Positions 58,810-64,000 of a stretch of 64,000 bases of DNA are shown piece after piece. Positions within the stretch are counted from its first letter, which is position 1, and each line of letters starts with the position of its first letter. Made by a program: the position numbers and the translations under genes. Origin of the DNA: Desulfomicrobium sp. ZS1 (GTDB taxonomy: Bacteria > Desulfobacterota > Desulfovibrionia > Desulfovibrionales > Desulfomicrobiaceae); contig NZ_CP100351.1 of assembly GCF_024204645.1 (NCBI RefSeq), positions 186,001 through 250,000 of the forward strand. The letters run 5' to 3'. A model generated the notes under the pieces. That model saw nothing but the letters and a program-made list of their open reading frames with translations, was not told the DNA's origin and ran no database searches.

Positions 58810-61149
58810 TCATGAATTCAAGGCCTTGAACACGCGCTCCGGAGTCATGGGTATCTCCTTGAAGCGATGCCCTGTCGCGTTGGCCACGGCGTTGGCGATG
58901 GCCGAGGCCGGGCAAACCAGACTGCATTCTCCCGCGCCCTTGGCTCCGAAGGGGCCTGTTGGATCGCTTGATTCGACGATGATGGAATGAATCTCGGGCA
59001 TGTCCTCGGCGGTGGGCAGCATGTAGTTGTGCATGCTGTACTGCTGCTGGCGGCCCTTGTCGTTGTAGGTGATCTCTTCACTCAGCGCGTAGCCGATGCC
59101 CTGGGCCGCGCCGCCCTCGATCTGGCCTTCGACGATCATGGGGTTGATAGCGCGTCCGACGTCATGGGCGGCGGCCAGCTTGATGACCCTGACCTGACCC
59201 GTGCGCGTGTCCACTTCGACATCCGCGAAGCACGCATGCCACGGCGGGGCATTTGGCGGCACAATGCGGCCAACGCCGATGAACTGCTTGTTGCGCACAT
59301 GGGCGTGGTAGGACAATTCCTCCAGGGTGACGGTGTTGCCCTTGCCTTCCTTGACCTCTTCGAGCTGGCAGAGCCCGGAGCCGGAACATTCGTCCATGCT
59401 CGAGGTGACCGGCGTGATCACCCCTTTGTGGATCTGCAGGTGTTCCGGGGCGATGTTGAAGAACCCGGCCGCATATTCGAGCACCTGGCGGCGCGCGTCC
59501 TCGGCCGCGGCCTTGATGGCCGTGCCGGCGGCGTAACAGGTCCGGCTGGCATGACTGCCGATGTCGAACGGGGTCCCTAGGGTATCGCCGTAGGTGAGGC
59601 TGATGTGTTCCATGTCCAGGCCCAGGGTTTCGGCCGCGATCTGAACCAGGCTCGTGCTCGTGCCCGTGCCGATATCCGGCACACCGGAGGCGACATGGGC
59701 GGACCCGTCGGGCTGAATGGTCACGTAGGCGTTGTCGTAATCAACGCAGAAGGGCCAGGCGTTGCTGACGTGCGTTCCCACGGCCATGCCCAGGCCGCGC
59801 AGCTTGGTGCTTCCGGGCTCGTTGAAGGTTCCGCGTCGTTCCCAGCCGATGCTTTCCGCGCCCTGGCGCATGCATTCGGCCAGCTCTGTGGAGCCGCAGG
59901 CATAGGGCAGGCACCAAGGGTCGCCGACCTTCATGATGTTCTTGCGGCGCAGTTCGAGGGGATCCATGCCCAGCTTCTCGGCCATCAGGTCGACGGTCTG
60001 CTCCATGGCATAGTTGCCCTGGGGGTTGCCGAAGGCGCGCATGGCGCCGCAGCTGGTCGTGTTGGTATAGACGCTGTGGCCGTGGTAGCGCTGGTGGGGG
60101 ATGCGGTAGATGGCCAGAGTCATGGCTCCGCAGACTCCGGGCAGTTCCGCGCCGAAGCTGCAGTAGGCTCCCGTGCCGAGCACGGCCTTCATGTCTAGGG
60201 CCTGAAAGGTGCCGTCCTTCTTGGCGCCGAGCTTGATGGTGATGTATCCGGGGTGACGGGTGTCGGAGGCGATGAAGTCTTCCTTGCGGGTATAGATGAG
60301 TTTGACCGGCTTCCTGGCCAGCAGGGCCAGGCCCATGGCAATGGGTTCGGCCTTGGCGCTCAGGCCGATGCGCACCCCGAACCCGCCGCCCACATACGGG
60401 GGCGCGAGGACCCGGATCTTGCTGGAGGGGATGTCGAAGATCTTGCCCAGAATCGATCGGGAGGGGTGCGGGGTCTGGGTGGTGGACCACACGGTCACGT
60501 CGCCGTTTCCATCAACTTGGGCCACGGAGGCCTGGGTTTCCATCTGGACCTGCTTCTGCACCGGCAGCTTGTAGGTCTCCTCGATGATCACATCGGACTC
60601 GGCCAGCCCTGTTTCCACGTCATGATAGGGGATTTTGACGATCTCGCCCGGAATGTTCTTTCCTTCGGGCGTGCAGCCCTTGCCGGGGTGCAGTTCCGGA
60701 GCTTCGGGTTTCAGGGCTTCCAGCGGATCGAATACGGCGGGAAGAAGCTCGTATTCGACCTTGATCAGCTCCAGGGCTTTGGCCGCGATGGCTTCGTTTG
60801 TGGCCGCGACGGCCGCGACTTCGTCACCGACGTAGCGGACAACGTCGTCGAAGAGGTATTGATCGAGCACCCGTTCCAGCTGCGGGATGGTCAGGAACAT
60901 GGGTACGGACGCATTGAAGAGATTCTTCGGACCGTTCTTGTGGCACATCACCGCTTTGACGCCGGGCAGCTTTTCCGCCGCGGAGGTGTCGATGCTGACG
61001 ATCCGGGCATGGGGATGGGGGCTGCGCAGTACTCTGGCAAAGAGCATGCCCGGCAAAAACATGTCCGTCGTGAACAAGCCCCGACCCGTGGTCTTATCCA
61101 CGCCGTCGCGTCTGAGGACGTTTTTTCCTACATATTCGAACTGGCTCAT
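58810..61149 (-). CDS. Molybdenum-binding subunit of a xanthine-dehydrogenase-type hydroxylase
   Basis: The 779-residue catalytic subunit holds the molybdopterin cytosine dinucleotide cofactor. It shows GGGFGVRIGLSAKAEPIAMG, CGAMRAFGNPQGNYAMEQ, GTGTSTSLVQIAAETLG, a cofactor motif GSHASRTCYAAG, and the catalytic base in GAKGAGECSL (Glu). No in-frame selenocysteine codon is needed: in this family the selenium is a labile ligand. The substrate (purine, nicotinate, aldehyde or other heterocycle) cannot be read from sequence. ATG 61149 overlaps the small subunit by four bases. Confidence 0.9.
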   Translation of the reverse strand: MSQFEYVGKNVLRRDGVDKTTGRGLFTTDMFLPGMLFARVLRSPHPHARIVSIDTSAAEKLPGVKAVMCHKNGPKNLFNASVPMFLTIPQLERVLDQYLFDDVVRYVGDEVAAVAATNEAIAAKALELIKVEYELLPAVFDPLEALKPEAPELHPGKGCTPEGKNIPGEIVKIPYHDVETGLAESDVIIEETYKLPVQKQVQMETQASVAQVDGNGDVTVWSTTQTPHPSRSILGKIFDIPSSKIRVLAPPYVGGGFGVRIGLSAKAEPIAMGLALLARKPVKLIYTRKEDFIASDTRHPGYITIKLGAKKDGTFQALDMKAVLGTGAYCSFGAELPGVCGAMTLAIYRIPHQRYHGHSVYTNTTSCGAMRAFGNPQGNYAMEQTVDLMAEKLGMDPLELRRKNIMKVGDPWCLPYACGSTELAECMRQGAESIGWERRGTFNEPGSTKLRGLGMAVGTHVSNAWPFCVDYDNAYVTIQPDGSAHVASGVPDIGTGTSTSLVQIAAETLGLDMEHISLTYGDTLGTPFDIGSHASRTCYAAGTAIKAAAEDARRQVLEYAAGFFNIAPEHLQIHKGVITPVTSSMDECSGSGLCQLEEVKEGKGNTVTLEELSYHAHVRNKQFIGVGRIVPPNAPPWHACFADVEVDTRTGQVRVIKLAAAHDVGRAINPMIVEGQIEGGAAQGIGYALSEEITYNDKGRQQQYSMHNYMLPTAEDMPEIHSIIVESSDPTGPFGAKGAGECSLVCPASAIANAVANATGHRFKEIPMTPERVFKALNS

Positions 61150-61643
61150 AGATCTCCTCCCTTGACTGCGGACGCCCGAAGCTTGACCGCGGCATCTTCC
61201 ACGGCTTCCTCGATTTTGACGTAGCCGGTGCAACGGCAGATGTTTCCAGACACGGCTTCCCGGATCTGATCCTTGGTGGGGGATTTGTTTTTGTCCAAGA
61301 GGGCCTTGGCGGACATGATCATGCCCGGAGTGCAGAAGCCGCACTGAACCGCCCCTTTCTCGATGAAGCTTTGCTGCAGCGGGTGCAGCCCGTGAGCGCT
61401 CTCCACGCCTTCGATGGTCTGAATGTCCGCGCCCTTGGCACGCATGGCGGGGATGAGGCAGGCGTTCATGGCCTTGCCGTTGAAAATGATCGTGCACGCA
61501 CCGCACTCACCCTTACCACACCCTCTTTTGGTGCCTGTCAGGTGCATTTTTTCGCGCAGGACATCGAGAAGCATTTCCGAAGGGGACACGGCAATCTCGA
61601 CTACCTCTCCGTTTAAGCTGAATGAAATGGTCTGGTTCGTCAT
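61146..61643 (-). CDS. [2Fe-2S] subunit of the molybdenum hydroxylase
   Basis: The 165-residue product binds two [2Fe-2S] clusters that carry electrons between molybdopterin and FAD. The first site is the plant-ferredoxin type (Cys42, 47, 50, 62 in GCGKGECGAC and MNAC). The second is the four-helix type (Cys101, 104, 136, 138 in CGFC and CRC). Length and motifs are standard for CoxS/XdhC-type subunits. CCGGAG precedes the ATG. It is coupled to the catalytic subunit. Confidence 0.94.
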   Translation of the reverse strand: MTNQTISFSLNGEVVEIAVSPSEMLLDVLREKMHLTGTKRGCGKGECGACTIIFNGKAMNACLIPAMRAKGADIQTIEGVESAHGLHPLQQSFIEKGAVQCGFCTPGMIMSAKALLDKNKSPTKDQIREAVSGNICRCTGYVKIEEAVEDAAVKLRASAVKGGDL

Positions 61644-61657
61644 AGTTTGATCTCCGG

Positions 61658-62527
61658 TTACGCCTTGCGGGCATCCTCAACTGCTGCATGAAGGACCCGT
61701 TCAACAAAAACGGGCAGAACTCCCATCCGATATTCCTTGGAGCCGCGGATGGCGCTGCTGCGGAACATGGCCTGGTTGCGGGCCAGTTTTCCGGCTTCGA
61801 CGATGGTGGCCTCGCTTACGGAGGCCCCTTTGAGAAATTCCTCCGCGTCCTGGGCATGCTGGGGACCCGCGCCCACGGGGGCGACGATGAGCCTGACCCA
61901 TTCGAACGTGTCGCCACTCAAGCTGACCATGGCCGAGACATTGAGCATGGGCAGGGCCAGCGCCTTTCGCTGCTCCATGCGCAGGTAGGCGGAGCCCTGG
62001 TTCTTCTTCTTCACCGGGAATTTGACATGGGTTACGACTTGGCAGCAGCTGTCGATGCAGGACAGGCACACTCCGGCGTACATGTCCTCCAGCGGCATGG
62101 TTTGCATTCCCTCAAGCGTGGTCACTTCCGCGGTTGTTTCCAATGCCGTCAGGGCCACGGCCGCATCCGCGGCGGGGTTGCCGGTGACGATGTTGCCGAC
62201 GATCGTGCCCATGTTGCGGATCTGCAGGGAGCCGACCTTGCGGCAGGCCTGGGCCAGGGCCGGGGCGTGCTTGAGGATGAGGTCGGACTTTGCGGCCTGG
62301 GCGTGGGTCACGCTGGCGCCTATCCGGATGTAGCCGTTCTCCTCCGTGATGTTCTTGAGTTCCGCGATCTGGGTGAGATCGACCAGCACATCGCAGGTGT
62401 TCTTTCCATCCTGCAACTCCAACATCAGGTCGGTGCCGCCGGCAATGATCCTGGCTTTTCCCCTGTTGGTACTGAGGAATGTGACCGCTTCGGACACAGT
62501 CGCCGGAAAAACATAGTTCTGAACCAT
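61658..62527 (-). CDS. FAD-binding subunit of the molybdenum hydroxylase
   Basis: The 289-residue product has the CoxM/XdhB-type FAD motifs ARIIAGGTDLMLELQDGKN (residues 24-42) and MGTIVGNIVTGNPAADAA (near 105-122). A C-terminal CO_deh_flav_C domain follows. GGAGG lies six bases before ATG 62527. It is the first structural gene of the cluster. A Cys-rich LSCIDSCCQVV stretch near residue 160 is unusual for the family and may bind a further cluster or metal. Confidence 0.92.
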   Translation of the reverse strand: MVQNYVFPATVSEAVTFLSTNRGKARIIAGGTDLMLELQDGKNTCDVLVDLTQIAELKNITEENGYIRIGASVTHAQAAKSDLILKHAPALAQACRKVGSLQIRNMGTIVGNIVTGNPAADAAVALTALETTAEVTTLEGMQTMPLEDMYAGVCLSCIDSCCQVVTHVKFPVKKKNQGSAYLRMEQRKALALPMLNVSAMVSLSGDTFEWVRLIVAPVGAGPQHAQDAEEFLKGASVSEATIVEAGKLARNQAMFRSSAIRGSKEYRMGVLPVFVERVLHAAVEDARKA

Positions 62528-62591
62528 AGCTGTCCTCCGTTGTATTTTCAGACGCGGCCGGGATGCCGTTACCGAAATTACGGGGAGCAAT

Positions 62592-62606
62592 GGAAGGAAC
62601 ATGCCA
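62592..62606 (-). promoter_or_regulatory. Possible sigma-54 promoter of the hydroxylase cluster
   Basis: TGGC (62606-62603), seven bases, then TTCC (62595-62592) resemble a -24/-12 element, except that the -12 GC reads CC. Start near 62580 would leave a 53-nt leader. It is supported by the sigma-54 regulator next door and by the palindrome about 95 bases further upstream. Confidence 0.35.
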
Positions 62607-62660
62607 ATATGCTCGTTTTCAATATGCTGATTTTTTTATCTTTATTGGGGCATGAAAGAG

Positions 62661-62690
62661 AAGAGGCTATAACCTGGGTTATGGCCTCTT
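62661..62690. promoter_or_regulatory. 30-bp palindrome, candidate activator site or terminator
   Basis: AAGAGGCTATAACC (62661-62674), two bases, then GGTTATGGCCTCTT (62677-62690) pair at 14 positions with one G-U. Its place between the sigma-54 activator gene and the possible promoter suits an upstream activator site. Lacking a long T run, it is a poor terminator, though it could serve as one for the activator gene. Confidence 0.5.
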
Positions 62691-62778
62691 GCTGGCGGAT
62701 AGAGAGAAGAAATCAATTTATGGATTGTTCACGGATAGATGGAGGCGATAGTTCGTTCGGAATACCCTATGCAAAGAG

Positions 62779-64000
62779 TTATAGGTCATTTCCTTTTTTC
62801 AAGCGCTTGCTGAGCGCGGGTTGGGAGATGCCGAGCATGCGCGCCGCCACGGTCTGAACACCGTGCGCCCTCGCCATCGCTTCCCGCACCAGGGCCTGCA
62901 CCGCGTCGTCAATGCTCGGCAGGGTGGCGGGGAAGCACAATTCTTCGGCGCCCCCGAGCAGTCCGGGGGCATCCGCCTCCGGCCCGCAGGAAAAATCCCC
63001 GCCATTCCAGCGCCCCATGGCATCAAAGACCAGGGCGCGCAGTTCGCGGACATTGCCGGGAAAGGGATACCCGCTGAGCCGGTTCAGCAGGCAGCGGCTC
63101 GGCACAGGCGCGGTCTTGCCGAAGTTGGCCGCCGCCTGCCTGAGGAACAGGTCCAGGAGCACGGGAATGTCTTCCATGCGCTCGCGCAGGGGAGGGATGC
63201 GGACCAGATGCGTGCACAGGCGGTAGTAGAGGTCTTTGCGGAAGCCTCCGTCGCGGGTCATGGCCTCCAGATCGCGGTTTGTGGCCACGACCATCCTCGC
63301 CTCGGAGGGGCGGGGCACGTCCGCCCCCAGGGGCAGGTATTCCCGTTCCTGCAACAGGCGCAGCAGCTTGACCTGCGAGGACTCGCTCAGGTCGCCGATC
63401 TCATCCAGAAACAGGACTCCGTCCCCGGCCTGCTCCACCAAGCCCTTGCGGGCGGTCATCGCCCCGGTGAAAGCGCCCTTGCGGTGTCCGAAGAGGGTGT
63501 CGCTGAAAACCATGTCGTCGAGCCCGGCCACATTGACCGCCACGAAGGGCTTTTGCGGGCAGGCGATCTTGTGCACCGCCTGGGCCATCAGTTCCTTGCC
63601 AACGCCTGTTTCGCCGGTGATCAGGATCGGCTCCGAGGAGCAGCCGACCGCTTCGATATATTGGAAGATCTGGCGCATCTTGAGGCTTGCGGTGCTGAAG
63701 TGCGCGAAGGCCTCGGGTTTTCCCAGACGGTCGACCACAAGGCATTGGCGCAAGGAGGAATTTTCCCGGCGCAACCTGCTCATTTCCAGAGCCGTGCGCA
63801 CGGAGGCCGCCAGGCGCTCCTCCTCCACGGGTTTGGCCAGGTAGTCCAGGGCGCCAAGTTTCATGCACGCGACGGCGGATTCGATGGTTTCAACGCCCGT
63901 GGCCACAATCACGGGCAGTTCCGGGTGTGTCTCACGCACCTTTGTTAAAATTTCCTGACCGCTGACCCCCGGCATGCTCAGGTCGAGAATCAAGGCACCA
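62779..64000 (-). CDS. Sigma-54-dependent response regulator, N-terminus beyond the window
   Basis: The visible 407 or so codons begin inside the receiver domain (LILDLSMPG, with the phospho-acceptor Asp) and run through an AAA+ domain. That domain has GETGVGKELMAQAV (Walker A), FGHRKGAFTGAM (the sigma-54 contact loop) and GVLFLDEIGDLS (Walker B). A Fis-type helix-turn-helix (AARMLGISQPALSKRLKK) ends the protein. It is an NtrC-family activator upstream of the hydroxylase genes, probably their regulator. The start codon lies outside the window. Confidence 0.93.
   Translation of the reverse strand, partial: GALILDLSMPGVSGQEILTKVRETHPELPVIVATGVETIESAVACMKLGALDYLAKPVEEERLAASVRTALEMSRLRRENSSLRQCLVVDRLGKPEAFAHFSTASLKMRQIFQYIEAVGCSSEPILITGETGVGKELMAQAVHKIACPQKPFVAVNVAGLDDMVFSDTLFGHRKGAFTGAMTARKGLVEQAGDGVLFLDEIGDLSESSQVKLLRLLQEREYLPLGADVPRPSEARMVVATNRDLEAMTRDGGFRKDLYYRLCTHLVRIPPLRERMEDIPVLLDLFLRQAAANFGKTAPVPSRCLLNRLSGYPFPGNVRELRALVFDAMGRWNGGDFSCGPEADAPGLLGGAEELCFPATLPSIDDAVQALVREAMARAHGVQTVAARMLGISQPALSKRLKKGNDL

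Noticed and set aside
58810-61149. Selenocysteine codon in the hydroxylase large subunit
   Set aside because: The frame is uninterrupted and the family uses a labile selenium ligand, not encoded selenocysteine.
62541-62556. Alternative sigma-54 box nearer to the FAD-subunit start
   Set aside because: GG and GC are ten bases apart, but flanking positions do not match, and the start site would fall on the ribosome binding site.
1-64000. CRISPR array, prophage, integrase or transposase
   Set aside because: No regularly spaced direct repeats, phage genes, integrases or transposases were found in the translations; only the MITE-like element suggests mobility.

Overview
The window reads as a chromosomal segment of a Gram-negative, flagellated, anaerobic delta-proteobacterium, most likely a sulfate reducer of the order Desulfovibrionales (Desulfomicrobium/Desulfovibrio type). 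The reasons are lipid A synthesis (lpxB), the siroheme-dependent alternative heme pathway (ahbB, ahbC, ahbD with hemB), NfnAB transhydrogenase genes, a CsrA/FliW pair beside flagellar hook genes, and a flagellin system with sigma-54 and sigma-28 promoters. The assignment rests on gene content and remembered gene orders; no search was run. Nothing in the window looks like a phage, integron, CRISPR array or transposase-bearing element.

Layout. (1) 1-2770: lpxB with a tiny ORF behind it on the minus strand, diverging from a VanZ-like gene and a nucleoside-recognition membrane protein. (2) 2771-3347: a gene-free stretch packed with inverted repeats around a 188-bp MITE-like unit. (3) 3348-13839, minus strand: a translation and RNA-metabolism superoperon that starts behind tRNA-Gly(CCC) and runs rimP, nusA, ylxR, infB, ylxP, rbfA, nrnA, truB, rpsO, pnp, with a long hairpin between rpsO and pnp. 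(4) 13932-24327, plus strand: a flagellar rod, ring and hook operon (flgF, flgG, flgA, flgH, flgI, flgJ, flgN, flgK, flgL, csrA, fliW) with a consensus sigma-54 promoter. (5) 24342-28551: cstA with a LytS/LytR-type two-component system, then crcB on the plus strand. (6) 29316-33834: the ahbC-hemB-ahbD-ahbB-rpe operon. (7) 33976-40794: a zinc-ribbon membrane protein with a coupled 57-residue ORF, an AsnB-type amidotransferase, and the late flagellar genes fliS, fliD and fliC. (8) 40830-50159: rnj, then rpsB, tsf, pyrH, frr, uppS, cdsA, dxr, rseP, tsaB. (9) 50519-51363: flgM and a FlgM-like gene behind a textbook sigma-28 promoter, divergent from nadK. (10) 52329-64000: a molybdenum-hydroxylase cluster (three xanthine-dehydrogenase-type subunits, yqeB, yqeC, mocA, a molybdopterin-binding-domain protein, NfnAB-like flavoproteins and an outer-membrane channel), preceded by a sigma-54 response regulator cut by the window end.

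How the parts connect. The flagellar genes form two visible tiers. Sigma-54 promoters precede flgF, fliD and perhaps flgN. Sigma-28 promoters precede fliC and the flgM pair. CsrA and FliW are encoded at the end of the hook operon, and the fliC leader carries two CAAGGA motifs 20 nt apart, so the same window holds regulator, antagonist and likely target. The last region looks like one catabolic module: uptake (outer-membrane channel), hydroxylation (selenium-type molybdenum hydroxylase with maturation factors), electron handling (NfnAB) and control (sigma-54 activator). The observations most worth a second look are the tandem FlgM-like proteins, that hydroxylase module, the MITE-like repeat cluster, the Asp-box repeats inserted in FlgL, and the His-rich repeat on AhbD.
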